A stretch of 64,000 nt of DNA from Pseudomonas fluorescens (GCF_902498065.1 NZ_CABVIR010000004.1:451126-515125); one strand, 5' to 3'; positions 35,160 to 44,325 are shown, counted from the first letter of the stretch. Translations and numbers: made by a program. The notes: generated from the letters alone by a model not told the origin.

Positions 35160-35863
35160 GATTTCTGCCTCACGCACGCTTCGATCAACGCACTGACCAG
35201 CGGCGGCAACAGACCTTTGAGCGCAGCACGTTCAGGTTGAAACAGCGTGGCAACGAAGAACGGATGCCCGCGTAATTCCACTGCTCGCAAATCCCCCGAT
35301 GAATCATGTCCTACGGCGCACAGCTGTTGGCTCAGCAACGCCCGTTCAAACTCGGGATTCACACCATAACGGCAGCGATAGCCTTCACGGATTTCCGAGT
35401 TTTCGTACGCCTTGGCGATCAACGAACCTTCAACCAGATGAATGCTGTCGACGGCTTCCACCAACGAACAGGTCAGTGGCGTGAGCAGCGCTCGCGTCGC
35501 ATCGGGTGCTGTCTCGCCGTGCTTGGCATCTTTCCACCCCAGAACGTTGCGGGCGTATTCGAGTACGGCGTGCTGAAAACCGCCACACGTGCCGAGGAAA
35601 GGTCGCTGTTGTTCGCGGGCAAAGCGGATCGCTCGCAACGCACCGGTCTCATTACGGTAGGGACTGGCCGGTACACACCAGAAGCCATCGAAGTCTGCCA
35701 GCGGTGTGTCGTTGTCGATGCGATCGGTGGCCAACCACTGGAACTGTACGTCCAGGCCTGCGTGTTCGGCTGCCATGCCGAGGGCGACGGGAATCGCCTG
35801 GTGGGCGGTGACTTGCGGGTCGTAGTCGCCGATCAGGGCGATGCGGATGACGGTGTTTTCCAT
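35156..35863 (-). CDS. CTP synthase C-terminal-like glutamine amidotransferase
   Basis: 235 residues: only a class I glutamine amidotransferase domain resembling the C-terminal half of CTP synthase, with no synthetase domain. The nucleophile is in FLGTCGGFQHAVLEYARN near residue 95, encoded by TGT; the partner His and Glu are probably in FVATLFQPERAAL (His replaced by Gln at the usual position), so glutaminase activity is questionable. Related entries are annotated as CTP-synthase-like (seleno)proteins; here the codon is ordinary Cys. It overlaps the ABM gene. Confidence 0.75.
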   Translation of the reverse strand: MENTVIRIALIGDYDPQVTAHQAIPVALGMAAEHAGLDVQFQWLATDRIDNDTPLADFDGFWCVPASPYRNETGALRAIRFAREQQRPFLGTCGGFQHAVLEYARNVLGWKDAKHGETAPDATRALLTPLTCSLVEAVDSIHLVEGSLIAKAYENSEIREGYRCRYGVNPEFERALLSQQLCAVGHDSSGDLRAVELRGHPFFVATLFQPERAALKGLLPPLVSALIEACVRQKS

Positions 35864-36052
35864 GAGTGCTCTCGACGCTTGTTGATTCCTGGAGCCCACT
35901 ATAGAGGCCCATCCTCCCCGGAAAAAGCCTTCAGCGTTGAGTGCTTTTAACCTAGGGCAGGTGTCGACTTTTCTGATTGTTAATATCCCCGCCAACCTCT
36001 AGTTTGACTTCAGTCATTCGACTGAATCTTTAAGCGATGGAGAGGGATAACC

Positions 36053-36364
36053 ATGAAAAAAACAGCAGGGAAGCTACTGGTATTGTGCTTTTGCGCAGGC
36101 GCGTGGCCGGTCATGGCACAGCCTTTCACCTGTGGCGGGAAATTTCTGGGCAGCGACACGCAAGCAGAACTGGCGCAGGCCATTATCGAAGACGGTGGAA
36201 GAGCGGTCGGCGTTCAACGAGTGTTCACGATTTGTCAAAAGGGTGTCATCCATGTCGTGCTGGACGGCAATAACGAGACGGCGACACCCAGCTATAAAAA
36301 ACGCTGGCAGCAGCGTGCAGTCGCACTGCTTCAAGTACCCACAGACAAGGTAACTGTTCGCTGA
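36053..36364 (+). CDS. Small secreted protein, function unknown
   Basis: 103 residues with a clear signal peptide (KLLVLCFCAGAWPVMAQ). The mature part has two Cys that may form a disulfide (FTCGGKF and TICQKG) and a basic C-terminus. No family recognised. GAGAGGGATAACC precedes the ATG. Its stop abuts the next gene's stop on the other strand. Confidence 0.7.
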   Translation: MKKTAGKLLVLCFCAGAWPVMAQPFTCGGKFLGSDTQAELAQAIIEDGGRAVGVQRVFTICQKGVIHVVLDGNNETATPSYKKRWQQRAVALLQVPTDKVTVR

Positions 36365-36895
36365 TCAGTGGCTCGGCGGATCTTTGCGCACAATGTGCAG
36401 GTGCATTTCCGAGGTCAGGTTTTCGATGCGTTCAGTCAGGGTTTTGGTCATCTCGGTGAGGCGGGTGTTTTGCTCGAGCAATTCGAGCAATTGCGCGGTG
36501 TTCTGCGCCGCCTGCGCCTGACGTTCACTGTTGGCCACGGCCAGCGCTTCGCGGTGCTGCGCGTCCGCATCGGACTGGGCTTTGTCCCGTGCTGCCTGCC
36601 GGGTCTGGGCCAGCAAAATCAAGGGTGCGGCGTACGCCGCTTGCAGGCTGAACGCCAGGTTGAGCAGGATGAAGGGGTAGGCATCGAAGTGGGTCATGCC
36701 GGACACGTTGAGAAAAATCCACAGCGCGACGATCAGCGTCTGCGCGCCGAGAAACACTGGCGTGCCGAAGAATCGCGCAAAGGCTTCGGCGCGCAGGGCA
36801 AACTTGTCAGTGCCGAAGGTCGGCGCCAGGTGAGCGTGAGGGCGGTGGAAACGCAAGTGATCGACGGGCGCGGTGGCTTTTCTTTCGGTGGTCAT
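36365..36895 (-). CDS. DUF1003 membrane protein
   Basis: 176 residues. Two membrane helices (GAQTLIVALWIFLNVSG and YPFILLNLAFSLQAAYAAPLILLA) in the DUF1003 pattern ending in QTRQAARDKAQSDAD. A C-terminal coiled coil of about 60 residues follows. Inner-membrane protein of unknown role, sometimes linked to cation or envelope stress. Confidence 0.85.
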   Translation of the reverse strand: MTTERKATAPVDHLRFHRPHAHLAPTFGTDKFALRAEAFARFFGTPVFLGAQTLIVALWIFLNVSGMTHFDAYPFILLNLAFSLQAAYAAPLILLAQTRQAARDKAQSDADAQHREALAVANSERQAQAAQNTAQLLELLEQNTRLTEMTKTLTERIENLTSEMHLHIVRKDPPSH

Positions 36896-36966
36896 GATGC
36901 TCTCTGCAGGGCGCGGGGACTGAGGTCCACTATAGCGCCACCGTCCGGCAAGCCGCGCAGCTTTGA

Positions 36967-38043
36967 CTAAATCGCCTGCGCGACAGCGGTCCTGCGCTCG
37001 GTATCGCGGGCGGCTAAACAGATTTTATTGCGGCCGGTATTTTTGGCCGTGTAGAGGGCTTTGTCCGCGTCATCGAGCCAGGCGATGGCATCGATGAAGG
37101 ACTGATGATAAGCCGCCAGGCCGATGCTCAGGCTGATCCGCAGCTCGGGTATTTCCTGATGCCGGTAGTTGTGCAGGACTTCACGCAAGCGTTCCATGAC
37201 ATCCCGCGCCTGATGCAACGGCATGCCGGGCAGGATCACGCAGAATTCATCACCACCATAGCGCCCGGCCAGATCGCACTCGCGAAGGTTGCGTTTGAGT
37301 TCGGCGCTCAACTTGCGCAGCACCGAGTCACCAACGATGTGCCCGTAGGTGTCGTTGATGGATTTGAAGTGATCGATGTCAATCAAGGCAATCGCGGCGG
37401 GTTGTTGATGTGCGCGACAGCGCTGGAATTGCAGTTGCAGCAAGTCTTTCCAGGCACCGTGGTTGAGCAGGCCGGTCAGACTGTCAGTGCGGCTCAGGGC
37501 GCTCAAGGCGCGTTTGTGTTTGGACAGTTTGATCGCAAGCCGGTAACAGACCATGCCCACGGCCAATGGGTAGAGCGTGAGCATCGGCAGACACGCCCAC
37601 ACCTGCATCTGCGTGGAATAAGGGGTAAAGGCGGCGCCAAACAGCAGCACCGAAATCGTCCCTCCTGCCACTTGAGCAAGGGAGCCCTGAATGAACAGGC
37701 GCTGACCGCCGGCCGCGACATTATTCATGGCCATCATCGCAAGGATGGTCACGGTGGTGAGTGGGTTGAACTGAAAGGTCGCCACCCAGAAACCGCCACA
37801 CAGCGAATCGAAGAGTAGGTTGTGGCGTTCTGCCTTGTAGGGAAAAGTCGAGCGGGTCGACAGTTGATAGGCCAGGTGCGGCCAGACATAACCATTGAAT
37901 AGCAGCAGTACCCAGACCCAGATCGGCAGGCTCAACGGATAGAGTGCGGCGGCCACGCTGATGCAGCCGATGCCCAAGCCAATGATTCGGGGTAAGTAAA
38001 TGCGTCTGGCAAATGACAAGCCCTTGCCGCGTTGGTTTTCCAT
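36967..38043 (-). CDS. Diguanylate cyclase with MASE2 membrane sensor
   Basis: 358 residues. The N-terminal 180 residues form a MASE2 sensor with five to six membrane helices (as in AdrA/DgcC); the C-terminal GGDEF domain has RTDSLTGLLNHGAW, DIDHFKSINDTYGH and the intact active site GRYGGDEFC. RECD, five residues upstream of GGDEF, is the inhibitory I-site (RxxD). It should make cyclic-di-GMP from GTP and be feedback-controlled. The ATG at 38043 is chosen because AGGA lies five bases upstream. Confidence 0.9.
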   Translation of the reverse strand: MENQRGKGLSFARRIYLPRIIGLGIGCISVAAALYPLSLPIWVWVLLLFNGYVWPHLAYQLSTRSTFPYKAERHNLLFDSLCGGFWVATFQFNPLTTVTILAMMAMNNVAAGGQRLFIQGSLAQVAGGTISVLLFGAAFTPYSTQMQVWACLPMLTLYPLAVGMVCYRLAIKLSKHKRALSALSRTDSLTGLLNHGAWKDLLQLQFQRCRAHQQPAAIALIDIDHFKSINDTYGHIVGDSVLRKLSAELKRNLRECDLAGRYGGDEFCVILPGMPLHQARDVMERLREVLHNYRHQEIPELRISLSIGLAAYHQSFIDAIAWLDDADKALYTAKNTGRNKICLAARDTERRTAVAQAI

Positions 38044-38200
38044 AATGTCCTGCACCAGATTCATTCTGAAACACATTGCCGTGTTTTATTCAAAGCTACC
38101 GTTCATCGGTAAAACGGCGGACATTGTCATTTATTCCAGCAGGAATAATCAGTGTCCTTCGAAGCCATTTAACGGTTGCAGAGCGCAGGGAACGCTTGAT

Positions 38201-38809
38201 TTAGAGCTGGTAGCACGCGAGGAACATGTCCAGCGCAGAGTCCACGACGGTGTTCTGCATCTCAGGCGACAGGCCCGGCAGCCCCATGGAAATCTGCGGC
38301 CAGAAGGCAAAGGATTTGAGCATCCCCTGAACCTGTTGCGCGGCAAACTCCGGGTCGACCGGCTTCAATCGTCCATCGGCCCGAGCGGCGCGAATCCACA
38401 CGGTCAAACCTTCTTCACGCTCGCTCATTCGCGCGACCATGTTCTGCGCGCGCTCCGGGGAATGGATGGTGGCGGCAATCGCAACACGTGCCAGGTCGAG
38501 AAAGTTGTTGTCGGCCAACATCTGCAATTTCGCCATCAGCATCAAGCGCATCTGGTCCCGAAGCGGTAGATCAGGGCGATAGGTTGTTTCCTGTTCGGCA
38601 GTCACCCGCGCCCATAACTGATTGAGGATTTCGGCGAACAACTCTTCCTTGCTGGGGAAGTGGTTGTACACCGTGCGCTTGGACACGCCAGCGGTGGCGG
38701 CAATCTTGTCCATGCTGGTGATGTCGAAACCGTGGGCACGGAATTCGGCAATCGCCGCTTGGATGATCGCTTCGCGTTTTCGGTCGGTCAGGCGCTGTGG
38801 AGCTGTCAT
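38201..38809 (-). CDS. TetR-family transcriptional repressor
   Basis: 202 residues. N-terminal helix-turn-helix AAIAEFRAHGFDITSMDKIAATAGVSKRTVYNHFPSKEELF (about 18-58) and a TetR_C-like ligand domain with FLACYQL at the end. Divergent from the metallo-hydrolase gene 213 bases away; the intergenic region has two similar palindromes, so it most likely represses both genes until a small molecule binds. Confidence 0.88.
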   Translation of the reverse strand: MTAPQRLTDRKREAIIQAAIAEFRAHGFDITSMDKIAATAGVSKRTVYNHFPSKEELFAEILNQLWARVTAEQETTYRPDLPLRDQMRLMLMAKLQMLADNNFLDLARVAIAATIHSPERAQNMVARMSEREEGLTVWIRAARADGRLKPVDPEFAAQQVQGMLKSFAFWPQISMGLPGLSPEMQNTVVDSALDMFLACYQL

Positions 38810-38840
38810 AAGTTCGCTTCGGCAGAAGAAGTTAAGAATT

Positions 38841-38856
38841 TACACTCAGCAGTTTA
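38841..38856. promoter_or_regulatory. Candidate TetR operator A
   Basis: TACACTCAGCAGTTTA, 13 of 16 positions identical to operator B; placed 32-47 bases upstream of the tetR-type gene. Confidence 0.55.
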
Positions 38857-38887
38857 CTTGCGATCGGGTTTGATGCAACCTAGAAAC

Positions 38888-38903
38888 TACACTGTGCAGT
38901 GTA
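38888..38903. promoter_or_regulatory. Candidate TetR operator B
   Basis: TACACTG-TG-CAGTGTA, a perfect 7-bp inverted repeat with a two-base centre, typical of TetR sites, in the intergenic region facing the hydrolase gene. Confidence 0.6.
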
Positions 38904-39021
38904 ATGTTTCGTTAATCCTGCGCAGTCAAAATTCGAGAGTCCGGCTGATGCGTGCGTGCCTTGGCCATTAATCGTCCCAAAACAGAAACCGCGAACCGTA
39001 CGGTTTCCTGGAGTCATTCAC

Positions 39022-40062
39022 ATGGCCAATTCAACTGACACCTGCGAACCTGAAGCTTCCCGTCAGGTAGACCGGGCCTTCAAAAACCATGCGCCCGTGC
39101 AGCGAGAAGGCTTTCGCAAAATGGTGCGCATCATGTGGAACATGATCTTCCACAAACCGCGCAACACCCGCCCGACTGCGGCCGTTCCGGTGCAACGCCT
39201 GACCCACGATGCGTTGATTGCCGCGCCCAATCACAGCGTCTATCGCCTTGGCCATTCCACCGTATTGCTCAAACTGCGAGACAAGTTCTGGATCACCGAC
39301 CCGGTCTTCGCCGAGCGCGCTTCGCCGGTGCAATGGGCCGGCCCGAAGCGTTTCCACCAGCCGCCCATCAGCCTCGAAGAATTACCACCGATTGAAGCGG
39401 TGATCCTGTCCCACGATCACTACGACCACCTCGATTATCAGGCCGTGCTCAAACTGGCGGACAAAGCCAACTACTTCCTCACCCCGCTGGGCGTCGGCGA
39501 CACCCTGATCAAGTGGGGCATCGACGCCAGCAAAGTGCGTCAACTCGACTGGTGGCAGGGCACCGAAGTCGACGGCATCCAATTCATCGCCACCCCGTCG
39601 CAACACTTTTCCGGCCGCGGTCTGTTCGATGGCAACAGCACGCTGTGGGCCTCGTGGGTGATGATCGACGCCCACACACGGATCTTCTTCAGCGGCGACA
39701 GCGGCTACTTCGACGGCTTCAAACGCATCGGCGAACAGCACGGCCCGTTCGACCTGACCTTGATGGAAACCGGCGCCTACAACGTCGAATGGCCGCATGT
39801 GCACATGCAGCCCGAGCAAACCCTGCAAGCGCACATCGACCTGAAAGGCCGCTGGTTACTGCCGATTCACAACGGCACCTTCGACCTGTCGATGCATGCC
39901 TGGTATGAACCGTTTGACCGGATTCTGGCGTTGGCCTGGGAGCGCAGTGTTTCGATTACCACGCCGCAGATGGGTGAGGCGTTTAACGTGATGTATCCGC
40001 AGCGGGGGAGTGTTTGGTGGACCGAGGTCGAGCAGCAGGTGTATCAGGAGAGTCTGGGCTGA
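39022..40062 (+). CDS. Metallo-beta-lactamase-fold hydrolase (NAPE-PLD/UlaG-like)
   Basis: 346 residues. Zinc motif HxHxDH as LSHDHYDHLDYQ near residues 132-143, upstream GHSTVLLKLRDKFWITDPVF typical of NAPE-PLD-like enzymes, then TPSQHFSGRG, FFSGDSGYFDGF and a C-terminal His in LLPIHNGTFD. It should cleave a phosphodiester or a lactone; substrate unknown. It is divergent from a TetR gene and likely induced when the repressor is released. The start follows CTGGAGTCATTCAC. Confidence 0.85.
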   Translation: MANSTDTCEPEASRQVDRAFKNHAPVQREGFRKMVRIMWNMIFHKPRNTRPTAAVPVQRLTHDALIAAPNHSVYRLGHSTVLLKLRDKFWITDPVFAERASPVQWAGPKRFHQPPISLEELPPIEAVILSHDHYDHLDYQAVLKLADKANYFLTPLGVGDTLIKWGIDASKVRQLDWWQGTEVDGIQFIATPSQHFSGRGLFDGNSTLWASWVMIDAHTRIFFSGDSGYFDGFKRIGEQHGPFDLTLMETGAYNVEWPHVHMQPEQTLQAHIDLKGRWLLPIHNGTFDLSMHAWYEPFDRILALAWERSVSITTPQMGEAFNVMYPQRGSVWWTEVEQQVYQESLG

Positions 40063-40195
40063 GCTACAGATTGGAGCGAATATTCATACGTGATCCAGCG
40101 CCAGGAGATGACGGACAATTCCAGCGGCGTCTGTAGGCTTGAAAAGCGAGTGAGCTTATTCACTCGCTATCAGTCATCACGAGGATCTTTATCAC

Positions 40196-41674
40196 ATGGA
40201 TGTAACGCGAAACGACGCTACGCAACGGCTGAAACCCCAGTGGGGGCTGGAATATTCAAGTGTCGATGTACTCAGCCAAAGAATGAAACGCAAACAGCTG
40301 AGTGCTGTCGCGCTCGTGCAGTATCTGCTGCAGCGGATCGAGGCGCTGGATAAACAGGGACCGGCAATCAACGCGATCATCGAACTCAACCCTGATGCAT
40401 TGGCCATTGCCAAAGTGCTCGATCAAGAGCGGCAACGAGGGCACGTACGAGGTCCTCTGCATGGCATTCCCGTCTTGCTCAAAGACAATATCGATACGTC
40501 CGATCAGATGCAGACCAGCGCCGGGTCGTTGGCCATGGTCGGGCAACCGGCCGCCCAGGATGCTTTCATCGTGCAACGGCTCAGAACAGCAGGGGCGGTG
40601 ATTCTCGGAAAAACCAACCTCAGTGAGTGGGCCAACTTCCGCGATCCTGCCATCCCCGATGGGTGGAGCAGCCGAGGTGGGAAAACCAAAAATCCACACG
40701 TGTTGAGTGAATCGCCCTATGGCTCAAGCTCAGGCTCCGGCGCGGCGGTTGCCGCAGGTTTTGCGCCGCTGGCGGTCGGAACGGAAACCGTCGGCTCGAT
40801 TATCGCCCCGGCGTCCGTCAACGGTGTGGTCGGCCTCAAACCGACCGTGGGCTTGCTCAGTCGCAGCGGCATCGTCCCGGTGAGTCAAAAAGTCGATACG
40901 CCCGGGCCCATGGCGCGCACCGTTCGTGAGGCGGCACTGCTCTTGAACGCCATGACCGGCAGCGACGACGCCGAACCGATCAAAACACCTCACGCCATCA
41001 ACGGCGTGGACTATACGGCTTTGCTGATTCCGAACTCACTGGTCGGACGGCGCATCGGGTATCCCGTCAAGTTTGATACCAGCGCCGAGGCCGCACAAAG
41101 CGACCCTCAGTTTTCCCGTGCTCTGGAAGTCATGCAGGCCGCAGGGGCGACATTGATTCCGGTAGTGTTCGATGATCCTCAATCCCTGACGCCGGATGAG
41201 GTGGAAAACGGATTCCGGATGGGTATCAAGCGTGATCTTCCCCGATACCTCGCTAAACGAAGCGGTCTTGCAATCCAAAACCTGAAGGATCTCCTGCAAC
41301 ACAACGAGCACGCTCCCGGCGCCGAGGGTTTTGGGCAAGCCACGTTGAACGCGGCCAACAACGTTGATTTTGACGAGAACGCGTACAACGAGTTGTGGCA
41401 AAAAATTCAAAGCGAAAATGCGGCTGTCATCGACAACGTGATGCTTGAGCATCAGCTGGATGCCGTAGTGTGGGACGTGGGCTCCCCAGGGTTGAACGTC
41501 ACTGCGTTGGCTGGTTATCCCGGCATCATGGTGCCTTCCGGGGCGGACGATTTCGGAGTGCCGACCTCGGTGTTCTTCTTTGGGGCTCGCTGGAGCGAGG
41601 CGCATCTGCTGGCTATTGCTTATGGGTATGAGCAAGCTTCCAACGCAAGGCCGATCCCTGCGTTCAAGCCGTAA
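40196..41674 (+). CDS. Amidase, amidase-signature family
   Basis: 492 residues with the Ser-cisSer-Lys triad: Lys in GIPVLLKDNIDT near residue 99, the Ser-rich signature SPYGSSSGSGAAVAAGFAPLAVGTETVGSI near 177-206. It hydrolyses amides to acid and ammonia; the C-terminal part (GYPGIMVPSG) fits secondary amidases. There is no signal peptide, so cytoplasmic. Substrate unknown. Preceded by GAGGATCTTTATCAC; monocistronic. Confidence 0.9.
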   Translation: MDVTRNDATQRLKPQWGLEYSSVDVLSQRMKRKQLSAVALVQYLLQRIEALDKQGPAINAIIELNPDALAIAKVLDQERQRGHVRGPLHGIPVLLKDNIDTSDQMQTSAGSLAMVGQPAAQDAFIVQRLRTAGAVILGKTNLSEWANFRDPAIPDGWSSRGGKTKNPHVLSESPYGSSSGSGAAVAAGFAPLAVGTETVGSIIAPASVNGVVGLKPTVGLLSRSGIVPVSQKVDTPGPMARTVREAALLLNAMTGSDDAEPIKTPHAINGVDYTALLIPNSLVGRRIGYPVKFDTSAEAAQSDPQFSRALEVMQAAGATLIPVVFDDPQSLTPDEVENGFRMGIKRDLPRYLAKRSGLAIQNLKDLLQHNEHAPGAEGFGQATLNAANNVDFDENAYNELWQKIQSENAAVIDNVMLEHQLDAVVWDVGSPGLNVTALAGYPGIMVPSGADDFGVPTSVFFFGARWSEAHLLAIAYGYEQASNARPIPAFKP

Positions 41675-41706
41675 AGGCTTCTAACGCAAACACTGGGATT
41701 TTTACT

Positions 41707-42027
41707 TCAGGTGAAAACCACCTCAATTCGCCCCTCTTTTCTCGATCGAGGGGCTGACTTGACCACGATCTGCACGTCTCGCCCAAGCAGGGATAAGCAT
41801 TCCATCATCTTTGCTTCACTAATGCCGCGAAACTTCCCGCGCAACATTTCAGAGAGCTTGGGTTGGGACAGACCCAAAATTTCAGACGCTTGAACCTGAG
41901 TCAAATGGCGAGCCTTTATGATCTCGCCAATTTTTGCGGCCAGCTGGGATTTGACGCGCATTTCATTGGCGTTGGGCGTCGAGAGGTCTTCGTAGACGTT
42001 GCCGCTGCTTTCTTCGATTTCAATCAT
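41707..42027 (-). CDS. HigA/XRE-type helix-turn-helix protein, orphan antitoxin-like
   Basis: About 106 residues. Helix-turn-helix RVKSQLAAKIGEIIKARHLTQVQASEILGLSQPKLSEMLRGKFRGIS, followed by MMECLSLLGRDVQIVV, is typical of antitoxins of HigBA/RelE-like pairs (HTH_37 family). No toxin gene precedes it: the expected place is occupied by a REP element. So it may have lost its toxin. The start is ATG at 42027; the longer frame reads through the REP. Confidence 0.75.
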   Translation of the reverse strand: MIEIEESSGNVYEDLSTPNANEMRVKSQLAAKIGEIIKARHLTQVQASEILGLSQPKLSEMLRGKFRGISEAKMMECLSLLGRDVQIVVKSAPRSRKEGRIEVVFT

Positions 42028-42062
42028 GATCTGATCCTTTTGCGTGGTCTTGCGTCCGGATC

Positions 42063-42130
42063 TGTAGGAGCCAGGCTTGCCGGCGAAGGCGTCCTTAAGA
42101 TCGTCTTCGCCAGCAAGCTTGGCTCCTACG
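42063..42130. repeat. REP inverted pair
   Basis: TGTAGGAGCCAGGCTTGCCGGCGAAG at left, inverted CTTCGCCAGCAAGCTTGGCTCCTACG at right, in the short gap upstream of the XRE gene. Confidence 0.8.
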
Positions 42131-42229
42131 AAAAGCGACACACGCCTGCGCGGCCATAGGTCGGAATGCCGCCTTCAGACTTACGTGAAATATACCTATA
42201 TGGGAATAATCGCCAATCGATGATTTCTT

Positions 42230-42547
42230 TCACTCAACCATCGCAAAATCAGCCCGCCCCATCGGTTCCGCTGCCGACCCTTTCATATTCATCCCCCGCC
42301 CCGGCGCAAACCCCGGGAAGAACACCAACCCCTCCGACTCAAACCGATAAGCCAACGCCAGTCGATCAGCATCCGCCACATCACGCCTGGCCTCAAATCG
42401 CTCGATCGCGTCGACCGAAACGCCAGACTCCCGCGACAACTCATCAACACTCCAACCCAACATCGCCCGGGCTTGGGCGCAGTGAGCGGGGGTGAATTGG
42501 AAGAGGGCGATACGTTCCAGGGTGATTTTCATCGCATAAGAGGCCAT
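42230..42547 (-). CDS. Small XRE-family helix-turn-helix protein
   Basis: About 105 residues. XRE-like DNA-binding domain: TPAHCAQARAMLGWSVDELSRESGVSVDAIERFEARRDVADADRLALAYRFESEGLVFFPG. The tail is Gly/Met-rich and not recognisable. The ATG at 42547 gives this length. A LexA-type box lies 39-54 bases upstream, so expression may be SOS-controlled. No partner gene evident. Confidence 0.75.
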   Translation of the reverse strand: MASYAMKITLERIALFQFTPAHCAQARAMLGWSVDELSRESGVSVDAIERFEARRDVADADRLALAYRFESEGLVFFPGFAPGRGMNMKGSAAEPMGRADFAMVE

Positions 42548-42585
42548 GGTGTTCTCCGGGCTCAAGAGTGCTGATCCAAAATATA

Positions 42586-42601
42586 CTGTGTTTTTGTACA
42601 G
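42586..42601. promoter_or_regulatory. LexA-like SOS box
   Basis: CTGTGTTTTTGTACAG matches the LexA consensus CTGT-N8-ACAG exactly at all eight fixed positions. It lies upstream of the minus-strand XRE gene. Confidence 0.5.
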
Positions 42602-42629
42602 TTGTTTTGCCTCCGGATCAAACTCATTT

Positions 42630-43397
42630 TTATTTCGACCCCTCCAACCAGACGGACGGCGCCTGACCCAACACGCGGCGAAACATCGTCGAGAACGCCG
42701 CCGGGCTGTCATAGCCAAAATCCAGCGCAATCCGCGTCACCGGCTCACCCACCGCCAATCTTGCGAGCGCCAGCACCACGCAGGCGCGCTGCCGCCACTG
42801 GCTGAAACTCAGGTCGGTCTGCTGGCGAAACAGGCGATTGAACGTGCGCAAACTGATGTGCAACTGATCCGCCCATTGCTGCGGCGACTGATGGGCATCG
42901 GGGCGCTGCAAAAAGCCCTGGCACAACGCGAGCAACCGCGCATCGACAGGCAGCGGAATGTGCAACGGCAAGTGAGCACTGCGCGCCAGTTCATGCAGCA
43001 GCAAATCGATCAACGCCCCATCGCGCCCGGCCTCGGCATACGCCAACGGAATCTCCACCGCCTCCATCAGCAAGTGCCGCATCAACGGCGAAACGCTGAT
43101 CACCTGACAACGACTCCCCAGATCAACCGCCCCTGGTTCGATGTACAAACTCCGCGTACTCACCCCCAGCATCAACACCTCATGCGCCACCCCCGGCGGA
43201 ATCCACACCGCCCGCTGCGGCGGCACCACCCAATTGCCGTCATGCGTGCTGACCTGCATCACCCCGGTCGCGCCGTACAACAACTGCGCCCGTCTGTGTG
43301 TATGAAGCGGCAACACCTGACCGTAGGAATAATCCGTACCGATCGCCACCACCGAGCGTGGCGTGTCATCCAGCCCATTAATCGAAACATTGCGCAT
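42630..43397 (-). CDS. AraC-family transcriptional regulator
   Basis: About 255 residues. An N-terminal cupin-like sensing domain (LPLHTHRRAQLLYGATGVMQVSTHDGNWVVPPQRAVWIPPG) and a C-terminal AraC double helix-turn-helix (ISLRTFNRLFRQQTDLSFSQWRQRACVVLALARLAVGEPVTRIALDFGYDSPAAFSTMFRRVLG). The start at 43397 follows GGAAG. It is divergent from the TauE/SafE gene, so it may control it. The inducer is unknown. Confidence 0.88.
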   Translation of the reverse strand: MRNVSINGLDDTPRSVVAIGTDYSYGQVLPLHTHRRAQLLYGATGVMQVSTHDGNWVVPPQRAVWIPPGVAHEVLMLGVSTRSLYIEPGAVDLGSRCQVISVSPLMRHLLMEAVEIPLAYAEAGRDGALIDLLLHELARSAHLPLHIPLPVDARLLALCQGFLQRPDAHQSPQQWADQLHISLRTFNRLFRQQTDLSFSQWRQRACVVLALARLAVGEPVTRIALDFGYDSPAAFSTMFRRVLGQAPSVWLEGSK

Positions 43398-43509
43398 CAA
43401 GCGGCTTCCAGCAGTTGGCGTAAACGCAAACAATATTGGCTGACTTGCTGAAGCAGGCCAAGCCGCATCGCTCTATCGTCGACCGCTCTCAACCCATGGA
43501 CGACGCGCA

Positions 43510-44325
43510 ATGTTCTATCTCTTGCTGACACTCTTCGGCTGCATGACCGGCATCACCGCCGTGCTGTTCGGCTTCGGCGGCGGGTTTGTCGTGGTGCCGT
43601 TGCTGTACCGCATGCTCATGGCCAGCCACGGTGCCGACGACCCCATCGGCCAATCGGTAATGCACATCGCCGTCGCCACCTCGACCTGCGTGATGATCGT
43701 CAACGCCCTGGTCGCCACCGGAAAACACCACCGAGCCGGTAATCTGATTCGCCATTACCTGTGGCCGTTGGGTGGGTTTATAGGGTTGGGTGCGGTGATC
43801 GGCGCAGTGGCCGCAATGTGGGTCAGTGGCGAGGTGATTCGCTATGCCTTTATTGCTTACCTGGGCGTGACCATTGTGGATTGTCTGTTCAGACGCGGAT
43901 TTCTTACGCACACCGATAACGGAATCCCACGTCGATTGGGGAGGGCGGAAGTGTCGGGCGGCGGCGTAGGAATCGGCGCTATCGCCACATTCCTCGGCGT
44001 GGGTGGCAGCGTCATGACCGTGCCGTTGTTACGTCGATGCGGGTTGAGCATGAGTCAGGCAACGTCCATGGCCAATCCGCTAAGCCTGCCCGTGGCGTTG
44101 GCTGGGACGCTGACCTACATGGCGATGGCGGGGTTCACCGAGTTTGATCTGGGCGCGTGGTTTGTCGGTTATGTGGATCTGCTGGCGTTTGCGGTTTTGA
44201 CGATGGGATCGTTGCTGGGGATTCGACTGGCCACGCCGTGGATCGGGCGGATGCCGGATCGAATCCATGCGCGGGTTTACATCGGTTTGCTGGTGTTGGT
44301 GATGATCAGCATGTGCCTGAATTGA
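43510..44325 (+). CDS. TauE/SafE-family membrane permease
   Basis: 271 residues and about eight membrane helices; the family motif GFGGGFVVVPLL near 20-31 and its repeat GVGGSVMTVPLL near 163-174 identify the TauE/SafE (DUF81) fold. It moves sulfite, sulfonate or organic anions; the substrate is unknown. Divergent from an AraC regulator 112 bases away. Confidence 0.85.
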   Translation: MFYLLLTLFGCMTGITAVLFGFGGGFVVVPLLYRMLMASHGADDPIGQSVMHIAVATSTCVMIVNALVATGKHHRAGNLIRHYLWPLGGFIGLGAVIGAVAAMWVSGEVIRYAFIAYLGVTIVDCLFRRGFLTHTDNGIPRRLGRAEVSGGGVGIGAIATFLGVGGSVMTVPLLRRCGLSMSQATSMANPLSLPVALAGTLTYMAMAGFTEFDLGAWFVGYVDLLAFAVLTMGSLLGIRLATPWIGRMPDRIHARVYIGLLVLVMISMCLN

